Program-made: the position numbers and the translations under genes
Origin: Mesorhizobium sophorae
GTDB lineage: Bacteria > Pseudomonadota > Alphaproteobacteria > Rhizobiales > Rhizobiaceae
Direction: 5' to 3'
DNA length: 64,000 bases
Assembly (NCBI RefSeq): GCF_002270415.1
Contig: NZ_NNRI01000022.1
Coordinates: 434,001 to 498,000 of the forward strand
Shown: in pieces, positions 32,903 through 41,064 of the stretch
Layout of the letters: each line of letters starts with the position of its first letter
How positions within the stretch are numbered: the stretch's first letter is position 1
The notes under the pieces: generated by a model
Seen by the model: only the letters and a program-made list of their open reading frames with translations
Databases searched by the model: none
Told to the model about the DNA's origin: nothing

Positions 32903-34465
32903 ATGTCAGAGCGCGCCGTCCCGCAGTCCTTCTTCGCGAGCATCCTGCCGTTCATGGTGATGTGCGTGGGGATGTTCATCGCGCTTCTCGACATCCAGAT
33001 CGTCGCGTCCTCGCTCCAGGATATCGGTGGCGGCCTGTCGGCTGCCCAGGATCAGATCGGCTGGGTGCAGACATCCTACCTGGTGGCGGAAATCATCGTG
33101 ATCCCGCTGTCGGGCTGGCTCACGCGCGTTTTCTCGACCCGGTGGCTTTTCACCATCTCGGCGGCCGGCTTCACCCTGGCAAGCATGCTTTGCGGATTGG
33201 CCTGGAACATCGAAAGCATGATCGCTTTCCGCGCACTGCAGGGGCTGCTCGGCGCGTCGATGATCCCGACGGTCTTCACCTCGTCGTTCCACTATTTCCA
33301 GGGTCCGAGGCGGGTCTATGCGGCCGCGGTGGTTGGCAGCATCGCTTCGATCGCGCCGACGCTCGGCCCCGTCATCGGCGGCTGGATCACCGATACGCTG
33401 AGCTGGCATTGGCTTTTCTATGTCAACGTCATTCCCGGCACCATCATCACCATCCTCGTCGCCACCCTGGTCAAGATCGACGAACCCGATCCGTCCCTTT
33501 TGAAGGGCGCCGACTACATCGGCATCGTCCTGATGGCGGTCAGCCTGGGCACACTTGAATATGTTCTCGAGGAGGGCTCGCGCTGGAACTGGTTCGATGA
33601 TGCGACAATTCGCAATGGCGCCATCCTCGCCGGGGTCACCGGGGTTCTGTTCGTCGTCCGCAGCCTGACCTATTCGCAGCCGGTGGTCGATTTCCGTGCC
33701 TTCGGCAACCGCAATTTCGCGATCGGCTGCTTTCTCTCGTTCATCACCGGTGTCGGCATCTTCGCCACGATCTTCCTGACGCCGCTGTTCCTCGGTTACG
33801 TGCGCGGCTACGACGCCCTGCAGACCGGGCTGGCGGTCTTTTCCACCGGCGTCGCTTCGATGGTCGGCGTCCCGGTCTACATCTTCCTCGCCAAGCGCTT
33901 CGACACGCGCTGGCTGATGATGTTCGGGCTTGCCTCCTTCGGTGCGTCGATGTGGAGCTTCAGTGCCATCACCAGCGAATGGGGCGCCGCGCAGCTGCTT
34001 CTGCCCCAAATCTTTCGTGGCTTCCCACAGGTCTTCGCGGTCGCGCCCAGCGTCAATCTCGGTCTCGGCAGCCTGCCACCCGAACGGCTGAAATATGCCA
34101 GCGGGCTGTTCAACACGATGCGCAATCTCGGCGGTGCGGTCGGCATCGCCGTTTGCGGCGCGATCCTGAACGACCGCACCAACTTCCATTTCCTGATGAT
34201 TGCATCGCATTTGACGCCACAGAATGAGGCTGCGATGCGCCTCGTCGACAACGTCGCGCTGCGTTATGGCCAGATCCCGGGCGCAGTGGCCGACGGTCAC
34301 ACTGCTTCGCTGAAACAGCTGTGGCAGCTGGCTTATCGCGAGGCATCCACGATGGCTTACGCGGATGCGTTCCTGGTGATCATGATCGCGTTCGTCATCG
34401 CGACGGCTCTCGTACCGTTCCTGCGCAACGTCACACCTAAGGCGCCGCCTCCGGACGCACATTGA
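32903..34465 (+). CDS. emrB: DHA2-family (EmrB/QacA) MFS multidrug efflux pump
   Basis: The 520-residue protein has about 14 hydrophobic helices. Recognisable elements are MFIALLDIQIVASSLQDI (helix 1, motif D1 region), AAQDQIGWVQTSYLVAE, SGWLTRVFSTRWLF (motif A loop), FRALQGLLGASMIPTVF and VVGSIASIAPTLGPVIGGWI (antiporter motif C, GxxxGPxxGG). It should export hydrophobic drugs or natural products against protons, in partnership with the upstream fusion protein. The operon begins with an HxlR regulator rather than the usual MarR or TetR type. The long open frame on the opposite strand is a shadow. Confidence 0.92.
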   Translation: MSERAVPQSFFASILPFMVMCVGMFIALLDIQIVASSLQDIGGGLSAAQDQIGWVQTSYLVAEIIVIPLSGWLTRVFSTRWLFTISAAGFTLASMLCGLAWNIESMIAFRALQGLLGASMIPTVFTSSFHYFQGPRRVYAAAVVGSIASIAPTLGPVIGGWITDTLSWHWLFYVNVIPGTIITILVATLVKIDEPDPSLLKGADYIGIVLMAVSLGTLEYVLEEGSRWNWFDDATIRNGAILAGVTGVLFVVRSLTYSQPVVDFRAFGNRNFAIGCFLSFITGVGIFATIFLTPLFLGYVRGYDALQTGLAVFSTGVASMVGVPVYIFLAKRFDTRWLMMFGLASFGASMWSFSAITSEWGAAQLLLPQIFRGFPQVFAVAPSVNLGLGSLPPERLKYASGLFNTMRNLGGAVGIAVCGAILNDRTNFHFLMIASHLTPQNEAAMRLVDNVALRYGQIPGAVADGHTASLKQLWQLAYREASTMAYADAFLVIMIAFVIATALVPFLRNVTPKAPPPDAH

Positions 34466-34520
34466 GGCGGGATCAAAGCGACGATCGAACGAATCAGACA
34501 GGGAGCCTGAAGGCCGTTCG

Positions 34521-35831
34521 TCAGCGCACGGCTTCTCGGTGCGAGCCGGGCAGTCGGGTGGCGATCAGCTTGTCGATGCGGCGGCCGTCGAGATCGACCA
34601 CCTCAAAGCGCCAGCCCTGCGCGTCGACGCATTCGCCGGTCGCCGGCAGGTGATGCATGTGCGCCAGCACGTAGCCGGCGACGGTCTCATAGTCGCGGTT
34701 TTCCGGCAGGTCGATGCCCAGAATCTCGGCCATTTCGTCGGCCTGCATGTAGCCGGCGAGCAGCCATGAGCCGTCCTCGCGCTTGACGGCGTTTTCCTCG
34801 TCGCCGGCATCGGTGTCCGCCCTGAAGACGCCGGTGATGGCTTCGAGAATATCGGCCGGGGTGACGATGCCTTCGAAATGGCCGTATTCGTCATGCACCA
34901 GCGCCATTGGCACGTCGGATTCCTTGAGCTTCTGCAACACGTCCAACGCGTCGGCCTGGTCATAGACGATGGGGGCGGCGCGCGCATGCCGGCGCGGGTC
35001 GAGCACATGGCCGGCAAGCAGCGCGGCGAGCACGTCGCGCGTCTGGACGACGCCGACCATGACGTCGACGCCACCGTCGCCCGCAGGCAGGCGCGAATGC
35101 TGGGTCTCCATCAAAAGCTTGCGGATGGTGCCCTCGTCGGACTGCAGATTGATCCAGTCGACCTCGGTGCGCGGCGTCATCACGGCGCGTACGGCGCGGT
35201 CGCCAAGCCGCATGACGCCTGCGATCATGCGCCGCTCGTCGGATTCGATGGTGCCATGGTGCTCGGCCTCGGCGACCAGCATCTTGATCTCCTCGTCGGT
35301 GACCTTCTCCTCGCTTTCGCCGCGCTGGCCGAGCAGCCACAATATGGCGCGGCCGGAAATGTCGAGCAGGAAGACCAGAGGAGCCGAGACGGTGGCGAGG
35401 ATGGTCATTGCCGGGGCCGCCCGCGCGGCCACGCGCTCGGGATCGCGCAAGGCGATCTGCTTGGGCACCAGCTCGCCAACGATGAGCGAGAAATAGGTGA
35501 TGATGGCGACGACGATGCCGACGCCGACCGGATCGGCGACGTTTTCGCGCATGCCGGCCGAGGCCAGGAAGGTGGCCAGCCGGTCGCCCAGCGTGGCGCC
35601 GGAAAACGCGCCGGAGAGAACGCCGACCAAAGTGATGCCGATCTGCACCGAGGACAGGAACTTGCCGGGATTGGAGCCAAGCTCAAGAGCCCGGCCGGCG
35701 CCGTTGACGCCGCGGTCGATCATCGCCTTGAGCCTGGCCGGGCGCGACGAGACGATGGCGAGCTCGGACATGGACAAAAGGCCGTTCACACAGATGAGGA
35801 CGACCACGATAGCGATTTCGACGTATAGCAT
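34521..35831 (-). CDS. HlyC/CorC-family (CNNM-CBS) membrane protein
   Basis: The 436-residue protein has a CNNM transmembrane domain (residues ~1-190, with SMSELAIVSSRPARLKAM near the start and LVPKQIALRDPE), two CBS domains (~210-335; MTPRTEVDWINLQ, RLPAGDG, LVHDEYGHFEGIVTPADILE) and a CorC_HlyC C-terminal domain (~345-430; WLLAGYMQADEMAEILGI). Relatives act in magnesium/cobalt efflux, although annotation as haemolysin is common. It is monocistronic. The CBS pair probably senses adenine nucleotides or Mg. Confidence 0.9.
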   Translation of the reverse strand: MLYVEIAIVVVLICVNGLLSMSELAIVSSRPARLKAMIDRGVNGAGRALELGSNPGKFLSSVQIGITLVGVLSGAFSGATLGDRLATFLASAGMRENVADPVGVGIVVAIITYFSLIVGELVPKQIALRDPERVAARAAPAMTILATVSAPLVFLLDISGRAILWLLGQRGESEEKVTDEEIKMLVAEAEHHGTIESDERRMIAGVMRLGDRAVRAVMTPRTEVDWINLQSDEGTIRKLLMETQHSRLPAGDGGVDVMVGVVQTRDVLAALLAGHVLDPRRHARAAPIVYDQADALDVLQKLKESDVPMALVHDEYGHFEGIVTPADILEAITGVFRADTDAGDEENAVKREDGSWLLAGYMQADEMAEILGIDLPENRDYETVAGYVLAHMHHLPATGECVDAQGWRFEVVDLDGRRIDKLIATRLPGSHREAVR

Positions 35832-35988
35832 GAGCGGTCAATAGCATTGCGGCGCGGCTTTCGAAAATAGTCCGCCAAGATTTTTAGAAGATGACAGTGA
35901 CAGCTCTCAACCGATGTCGTCTGCGGCATCGGGGTCACGGCCAATTTTCAGGTCGATCCCGGACCATCTGGTCTCAGAACACATGATC

Positions 35989-36696
35989 TCACGGCAGTTG
36001 CTTCAACACGCCGACAACGGCCTCGCCGTCGGTGAAATAGGGATCGCCGCCCCCATTGCGCCCGCTGCTGGTGGCGCCGATGCCGGCCATGTCTCTGGTC
36101 GAGATCAGCGTGCCGGCGGTGGCCAGATCGCGCATCAGGAAATTTCGTTCGGCATCGATGTCGGGGCCAATGTGATGGGTGATGGCGCCGGTATCGTGGC
36201 TCAGCCCCACGCCGCGATCGAAGCTGGCCGAACCGAGCCACAGCGGCCGGCCGTCGTCGCCGCTCGCGCCTGTCTGCCAGAGGCGGACATGATGACGCCG
36301 GTCGGCGCTGGCTCCCACCGGCTTTTCGAACGCAAGATCCTGGGCTCGGCCGTCGAACAGCAGCCGGCTGACCGGCGCATCGGGATAGGGATGGTCGAAG
36401 AGCACGCTTTCACCGATCTCGATCGCGGTCGTCAAGGTCACGGCGTCGGCAGTGTCCCAGCCGGCGACGGCGAAGGCATGGACCACTTCCTTCTTGGTGC
36501 CGACAAGGCCGACATTGATCGGATCACCCGGAATGCCCTGCGGCGTGTGCGTCACCATCTCGAAGAGCTGGGTGCGAAAGCCGCGATCCCGGAATGTCCA
36601 GAATTCCGGCGCGGCGAAATAGGCGAGCGCCAGATAGGCGGCCAGGAAGGCCGTCATCCAGATTGCAATGCGTCGCCGAAAACTTCGCTGGCTCAT
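35989..36696 (-). CDS. LssY C-terminal-domain membrane-anchored protein
   Basis: The 235-residue product has one N-terminal helix (IAIWMTAFLAAYLALAYFA) and then an LssY-like C-terminal domain: DPINVGLVGTKKEVVHAFAVAGWDTAD, split here as DPINVGLVGTKKEV and FAVAGWDTAD, plus RHHVRLWQTG, LWLGSASFD and THHIGPDIDAERNFLM. LssY domains often follow PAP2 phosphatases; here the domain stands alone, probably on the periplasmic side. An ATG at 36696 and a GTG just before it are both possible. It is 86 bases after the extensin-like gene on the same strand. The activity is unknown. Confidence 0.8.
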   Translation of the reverse strand: MSQRSFRRRIAIWMTAFLAAYLALAYFAAPEFWTFRDRGFRTQLFEMVTHTPQGIPGDPINVGLVGTKKEVVHAFAVAGWDTADAVTLTTAIEIGESVLFDHPYPDAPVSRLLFDGRAQDLAFEKPVGASADRRHHVRLWQTGASGDDGRPLWLGSASFDRGVGLSHDTGAITHHIGPDIDAERNFLMRDLATAGTLISTRDMAGIGATSSGRNGGGDPYFTDGEAVVGVLKQLP

Positions 36697-36781
36697 CACC
36701 GTCGCCCGAACGTTCCGGCATCACTCTATGCGATGTCGTGTTTCGCCGGCAAAGGGCGTCGACATGCTGTTGTCCGACACT

Positions 36782-37603
36782 CTAGCGGCAGGCGCGATAA
36801 CCGTTCCTGCGGTTCTTGATGTCGAAGTGGAAGTGGTTGCGGTGGTCGTAATTGTAGCCGGGGCCAAGCACGGTGGTGAAATACTGGCAGCCGTCGGCGC
36901 GCACATTGTTGAGGAAACCGCGGGTGCGGAAGGCGAACAGGCCGGGCTTGCGCACGTCGATGTCGTCGCCATTGTTGAGCTCGATGCTCATCACGTCGAG
37001 CGCGTTGCCCTTGCCGTGCTCCGACAGCACACCTTCGCCGGCAATGTTACGGCAGGAATAACTGGAACCCTGGTGGATGGTCTTGACGCCGGAGAAATAG
37101 CGCCAGCGGGCGGAGGGAACGAGTTCGTTCTTCGTCCAGCCGGCGAAGGTCGCGGCCATGTCGCAGGTCAGCGTGGCGGCGGGCTTCATCTGGATGCTGC
37201 CTATGGCCGAGACCTTGACCGGATAATCGATGCCGCACTGACCTTCATGGATCGGCGCCAGGTCGGTGTAGGCGACATCGAGGCGCTTCAACTGCTGGCG
37301 GCAGTCGGTTTCGCTGGCCGGCATCTGCTCGACCGGCGACATCGGCTCATCCATGCGCGGATAGGCGGCGCTCGTCATATAGGGATTGGACGGAACAAGC
37401 TTCTGCATGCCCGTGTATTGCGGCACGGCAGCGGTCTGCGAGCCGACATCGACGGCCGGTTCAAGTGACAGCACGCTGCCGGTGTTGCAGGCCGAAACCG
37501 CCGCGAGGGCAAGGCCGGCGGCGACCATCGCAACATGTTTCGATTGGCGCGCGGCGGTGGAAAACACGACGCGAAATTTGCCGGCCATTGGCGGAAATCC
37601 CAT
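36782..37603 (-). CDS. Extensin-like (peptidase M15-fold) lipoprotein
   Basis: The 273-residue protein has a hydrophobic N-terminal stretch ending LAAVSACNTG, a likely lipobox, after a rather long charged leader; a start five codons later is possible. The extensin-like C-terminal domain occupies residues ~95-273: CRQQLKRLDVAYTDL, CGIDYPVKV, LSEHGKGNALDVMSI and HRNHFHFDI. The last two give H-x6-D and H-x-H, the zinc-ligand pattern of M15 D-Ala-D-Ala peptidases, and conserved cysteines can form disulfides. A cell-wall peptidase role is inferred. It sits in tandem with a paralogue 100 bases upstream. Confidence 0.85.
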   Translation of the reverse strand: MGFPPMAGKFRVVFSTAARQSKHVAMVAAGLALAAVSACNTGSVLSLEPAVDVGSQTAAVPQYTGMQKLVPSNPYMTSAAYPRMDEPMSPVEQMPASETDCRQQLKRLDVAYTDLAPIHEGQCGIDYPVKVSAIGSIQMKPAATLTCDMAATFAGWTKNELVPSARWRYFSGVKTIHQGSSYSCRNIAGEGVLSEHGKGNALDVMSIELNNGDDIDVRKPGLFAFRTRGFLNNVRADGCQYFTTVLGPGYNYDHRNHFHFDIKNRRNGYRACR

Positions 37604-37705
37604 TCACGGATATCCGGCATTTTAACGATCAAGGGTAAAGGAAAACTCAGCGCCCGTGTTCATGCCTGCGGCCGAATTGCGGCATGCAGTGTCGGCCCAC
37701 CAGGC

Positions 37706-38851
37706 TCACTGGCAGAAGGTGCCACCATGCCGGCGCGGTTCGAGATCAAGATGGAAATGCAAGGCATGGTCGGGGTCGGCGCCTGGTCCGAGCACGGTCT
37801 TGAACGGTCCGCAGGCGGCCTTGCGCACGGCGTTGAGGAATTTCGCGTCCTTTTCCGGCGGCGCCGGGCCGACTTCGATCTTCTTGCCGTCCGACAGCGT
37901 GAAGCTGGCGATGTCGAGCGCGTTGCCGAAGGCGTGTTCCGACAGTTTTCTCGTGCCGTGGCGCGGCCGGCAGACAAAGGCCGATGCCTGGCCGATCGAT
38001 TGCAGATCCGCCCCGAATTCGGCTTTCGCGGCCGGCTGGATGACGTCAGCGGCGAAACGCGCCGCAGCTTCGGCCATCGGGCAATTGAGCTCGGTGCCGG
38101 GGCCGATGGCGATCGACTTGCCGAGTGTCTTCAGCACGATCGGGTAGGGGATCGAGCAGCCGATGTCGGGATTGCTTTCTGCCTTGTGTTCCTCGAATTC
38201 GACACCGAGCGTCTTCAGCCGCTCGCGGCAAGAGACTTCCTCGTCGGGCATCTTGTCGTCGGGGAGATCGGCCGAGCGCGGGTCGGGCAGCATTTTCTCG
38301 TCGCCTGCATCCGCCGGCTTTTGCGGTGGCTGCGGGGCGACGGCCGGTGGCTCAACCTCGGGCTCCACGGTCCCAGGCTTTGGTGGTGGCGTCGGCGCCA
38401 CGGAAGGCGGCTCCGGTTCGTTTTCCGTATCGGCCGATGGTTCGGGGCGCGCCTGCTTTTTTTGATGCGACTTATCTTGATTGAGCCGGTCAGCCGCTCC
38501 GCCGCTCTTTGGAGCTTGCGTCTTCAGCTCGTCCTTCTTTGAAACCTCGGCCTTCTGCGCGTCTGCGGGACGTGGCTCCGGCACCGGAACGTCGGCTGGT
38601 GATGTCAACGGATCCTGCGTTTTCTGCTGTATCTTTGTCGGGCCCGGCGTGACGTGCTGAGGGCCCCGCCGTTTCAGCCGATGCTTGCCCCGCGGTTCCA
38701 GCGGCTGGTCGGCCCGCAGCGACATCGGCTGCTCCACCTGGGGCTTGTGGTGCCGCTGCCGATGTCTGGCGTCAGCGGGCGTAACAAGCACAGCCGCGAT
38801 GGCTACGACCAGTGCAATCCTGCAGGTTTGGGAAAAGACAATCGACCCCAT
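37706..38851 (-). CDS. Extensin-like (peptidase M15-fold) secreted protein with long Pro/Lys linker
   Basis: The 381-residue protein has a Sec signal (MGSIVFSQTCRIALVVAIAA, ending near TPADA) and then about 170 residues of basic and Pro/Glu/Lys-rich linker. The C-terminal domain parallels its neighbour: CRERLKTLGVEFEEHKAES, IGCSIPYPIVLKTLG, LSEHAFGNALDIASF and HALHFHLDL, again with H-x6-D and H-x-H zinc ligands. The basic linker could bind the cell wall or DNA-like polyanions; this is speculation. A TTG three codons upstream is an alternative start. The pair probably arose by duplication with linker divergence. Confidence 0.85.
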   Translation of the reverse strand: MGSIVFSQTCRIALVVAIAAVLVTPADARHRQRHHKPQVEQPMSLRADQPLEPRGKHRLKRRGPQHVTPGPTKIQQKTQDPLTSPADVPVPEPRPADAQKAEVSKKDELKTQAPKSGGAADRLNQDKSHQKKQARPEPSADTENEPEPPSVAPTPPPKPGTVEPEVEPPAVAPQPPQKPADAGDEKMLPDPRSADLPDDKMPDEEVSCRERLKTLGVEFEEHKAESNPDIGCSIPYPIVLKTLGKSIAIGPGTELNCPMAEAAARFAADVIQPAAKAEFGADLQSIGQASAFVCRPRHGTRKLSEHAFGNALDIASFTLSDGKKIEVGPAPPEKDAKFLNAVRKAACGPFKTVLGPGADPDHALHFHLDLEPRRHGGTFCQ

Positions 38852-38914
38852 GGCCGTCAACGGCGCGGACGCAAGGAGGTTGCCTTGGCCCCATCACGAA
38901 CGGTAACCGCTATG

Positions 38915-39340
38915 TTACGCGCCGATCGCTTCCAGCCCTTCCTCCAGCCAGTCGGCAAGCAGAGGCATGCCAAGCAGATACTTCGCCGTGCGCCTGTTGG
39001 CGCGTTCGCGCGCCGCTGCAAGCGCATCCGCCCATTCGGTGCCATCGTAGTCGCCGCGACCGATCCAGGCCAGGGCGATGAGTTCGGCAGCTTCGTCGAC
39101 ATTGAGGTCGTTGATCAACTCACGCAGTTCTTCCTCGGTGAGGTTTTCGGAACTTTCCTCGGCGAGGCCGTCATGATGGTGGTTGGCATGGGCCTCGCCG
39201 TCGAGTTCGACCTCATGCTCGGCGCCACCGGCATAGTCTTCATTGACGGCGGCACTCAATGCCTTGGCCTTGAGGATGAACAGGCGCACGGTGTCGGGGC
39301 CGATCGAAAGCTCCCAATCCTTTTCAAGGCGCCGCTGCAC
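38915..39340 (-). CDS. DUF3775 protein
   Basis: The 141-residue acidic protein starts at a GTG (39340) preceded by GACGGAGACGGAAT. WELSIGPDTVRLFILKAKAL, NLTEEELRELINDLNVDEAAELIALAWIGRG (cited as EELRELINDLNVDEAA and ELIALAWIGRGDY) and TAKYLLGMPLLADWLEEGL match DUF3775, an alphaproteobacterial family with no established function. A His/Asp/Glu-rich stretch (EAHANHHHDG) lies in the middle and might bind metal. There is no signal peptide. Its stop is 63 bases from the start of the extensin-like gene, so they may be co-transcribed. Confidence 0.78.
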   Translation of the reverse strand: MQRRLEKDWELSIGPDTVRLFILKAKALSAAVNEDYAGGAEHEVELDGEAHANHHHDGLAEESSENLTEEELRELINDLNVDEAAELIALAWIGRGDYDGTEWADALAAARERANRRTAKYLLGMPLLADWLEEGLEAIGA

Positions 39341-39485
39341 ATTCCGTCTCCGTCAGGTCGTTTGCTTGAATGATAGCGGATTTGCAGCATCCGTCACCTG
39401 ATGTTCTCCGATATGCTTTTTTTCCGGGATGAAACCGAGGGCGTCCGGCGTTAGTGTTGCATTCTCACCCCTCAAGGAGGCTTCG

Positions 39486-40022
39486 ATGCATAAAAGAATG
39501 CTGATCCAGGCGGCGACTGCCCTTGTCGCACTGCAGTTCCTTGCCGTTCCGGTGTACGCCGCCGGCAGTAGCGGCGGCAGCGACCAGACCGTGACCCAGT
39601 GCAAGAAGGGCCAGGTCTGGGACAAGAAGAAGAAAAAGTGCGTCGCACCCCAGGAAGGCATGCTGGATGATGACAGCATCTATGATGCCGGGCATTCGCT
39701 GGCGCTGGCCGGGCGCTATGACGAGGCGATCGCCGTGCTCAGCCTCGCCGCCAACAAGCAGGATCCGCGTATCCTCAATTATCTCGGTTATTCGCACCGC
39801 CATTCCGGCCGCGTCACCGTCGGCCTCGGCTATTACGAGGAAGCGCTGCGCATCGACCCCAACTACACGCTGGTGCGCGAATATCTCGGCGAAGCGCATC
39901 TGCAGATCGGCGATCTGGCCGGTGCCCAGCAGCAGTTGATGGAAATCGAAAAGCGGACCGGCAAGGGTTCGCGCGAATACGGTATGCTGTCGGAGCAGAT
40001 CGACCATTTCATGCGGAGCTGA
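39486..40022 (+). CDS. Secreted TPR-repeat protein
   Basis: The 178-residue precursor begins MHKRMLIQAATALVALQFLA, a Sec signal ending near VYAA, after the perfect ribosome site AAGGAGG. A short basic Cys-containing segment (CKKGQVWDKKKKKCVAP) could form a disulfide loop. Tetratricopeptide helices follow: GHSLALAGRYDEAIAVLSLA, ILNYLGYSHRHSG and ALRIDPNYTLVREYLGEAHL, about three repeats. It is probably a periplasmic scaffold; partners are unknown. A strong terminator lies 22 bases after the stop. Confidence 0.85.
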   Translation: MHKRMLIQAATALVALQFLAVPVYAAGSSGGSDQTVTQCKKGQVWDKKKKKCVAPQEGMLDDDSIYDAGHSLALAGRYDEAIAVLSLAANKQDPRILNYLGYSHRHSGRVTVGLGYYEEALRIDPNYTLVREYLGEAHLQIGDLAGAQQQLMEIEKRTGKGSREYGMLSEQIDHFMRS

Positions 40023-40043
40023 TTTCGGCGCCCAATATTTCTC

Positions 40044-40078
40044 AATCCGGCCGCGAGCGATCGCGGCCGGATTTTTTG
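40044..40078 (+). terminator. Rho-independent terminator after TPR gene
   Basis: AATCCGGCCGCGA and TCGCGGCCGGATT pair perfectly around GCGA, followed by TTTTTG. A 13-pair stem makes this a strong terminator. Confidence 0.9.
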
Positions 40079-40203
40079 TTGCCGGCCATCGCCGGTTCGC
40101 ATCTGCCGCGGTAGCATTTGCGAATGCAGCGACGGCATTTGTGAAAGCCGGAGAACATTTTCGCAAAACCGATTTTTGGGCGTGAAAAACCCGCGAAGAT
40201 TGC

Positions 40204-40269
40204 TATATTCAGGGAAATTGCGGTGAAACGGTTCCGTTAGCCCGAGGCTCTCGGACCGTTTTCTTTTTG
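40204..40269 (+). ncRNA. greA leader: promoter and terminator-like hairpin, possible small RNA
   Basis: A TATATT box at 40204-40209 would start RNA near 40216. From 40226 AAACGG-T-TCCG pairs with CGGACCGTTT (to 40261), enclosing AGCC-CGA-GGCT, followed by TTCTTTTTG. This is a complete intrinsic terminator about 60 bases before the greA start, so many transcripts should end as a ~54-nt RNA. A second hairpin (CCCCG/CGGGG, 40289-40303) follows. E. coli greA also has a leader terminator that yields the GraL RNAs; the similarity is in layout only, and the promoter is inferred. Confidence 0.55.
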
Positions 40270-40328
40270 TACCCATCGACAAGGCTTTCCCCGAAGCGCG
40301 GGGGTGGCAGCAGGAAAGGTCAGGCATC

Positions 40329-40802
40329 ATGAACAAGGTCCCGATGACAGGCGAGGGGTTCGCGTCATTGAAGGAAGAGCTGCGCTGGCGCCAGCAGGAA
40401 GAGCGGCCGCGCATCATCGAGGCGATCTCCGAGGCGCGCTCGCATGGCGACCTTTCCGAAAATGCCGAATACCATGCCGCAAAAGAGGCGCAGAGCCTCA
40501 ATGAGGGCCGGGTCAACGAACTTGAAGATTATATCGCGCGCGCCGAAGTGATCGATGTCAGCAAGCTCAGCGGCGACAAGGTCAAGTTCGGCGCCACCGT
40601 GGTGCTGGTCGACGAGGACACCGAGGAAAAGAAGACCTACCGGATCGTCGGCGACCAGGAAGCCGACGTGAAGTCCGGCCGCATCTCGATCTCCTCGCCG
40701 ATCGCGCGCGCGCTCATCGGCAAGGAAGTCGGCGACGCCATCGAGGTCAACGCGCCAGGCGGAGCAAGGGGTTACGAGATCGTCCAGGTGCAGTTTATCT
40801 AG
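40329..40802 (+). CDS. greA: Transcription elongation factor GreA
   Basis: The 157-residue protein has the two GreA parts: an N-terminal coiled coil with EARSHGDLSENAEYHAAKE, whose DLSENAEY tip carries the acidic residues that enter the RNA polymerase secondary channel, and a C-terminal FKBP-like domain (VKFGATVVLVDEDTEEKKTY, ISISSPIARALIGKEVGD). GreA stimulates cleavage of backtracked RNA and restarts stalled polymerase. AGGAAAGG precedes the ATG. Its ~110-base leader contains a terminator-like hairpin, so expression is probably attenuated. Confidence 0.95.
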   Translation: MNKVPMTGEGFASLKEELRWRQQEERPRIIEAISEARSHGDLSENAEYHAAKEAQSLNEGRVNELEDYIARAEVIDVSKLSGDKVKFGATVVLVDEDTEEKKTYRIVGDQEADVKSGRISISSPIARALIGKEVGDAIEVNAPGGARGYEIVQVQFI

Positions 40803-40854
40803 CGGATTTGAGAAGCGCCGATTTGCGCCGATCTGCTTTTCAAGCCAAGGCTGG

Positions 40855-40910
40855 CGCCGCCCCTCATCGCCCTGCCGGGCACTTCTCCCCGTATAGCGAC
40901 GGGGAGAAGG
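40855..40910. repeat. Composite palindromic intergenic repeat, copy after greA
   Basis: CCCCTCATCGCCCTGCCGGGCA is followed by CTTCTCCCCGT-ATAGCG-ACGGGGAGAAG. The second part is a perfect 11-base-arm hairpin. A mirrored copy lies 70 bases further on. Confidence 0.8.
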
Positions 40911-40978
40911 ACGCCTTCACCGATGATTTCGCTAATTTTCAGCGTTTGCAAACATCCGCCAACTTTGCGCTCTGCTCC

Positions 40979-41034
40979 CTTCTCCCCGTCACTATACGGG
41001 GAGAAGGTGCCGGCAGGCGGATGAGGGGCAGCAC
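40979..41034. repeat. Composite palindromic intergenic repeat, inverted copy
   Basis: TTCTCCCCGT-CACTAT-ACGGGGAGAA then GTGCCGGCAGGCGGATGAGGGGCAGC, cited in pieces: GCCGGCAGGCG and GATGAGGGGCAGC. It is the reverse arrangement of the preceding copy, so the two face one another between greA and waaC. Confidence 0.8.
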
Positions 41035-41064
41035 TAACCTTTCCAATTGAATTGATTGAATAAA

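Noticed and set aside
32906..34462. 518-codon leftward frame opposite the MFS pump gene
   Set aside because: It is a highly charged antisense shadow (Arg/Asp/Glu-rich) of a membrane protein gene with clear transport motifs on the other strand.
36668..38542. Rightward frames of 266 and 335 codons opposite the extensin-like genes
   Set aside because: The opposite strand carries signal peptides and conserved zinc motifs; these frames have neither start signals nor domains.
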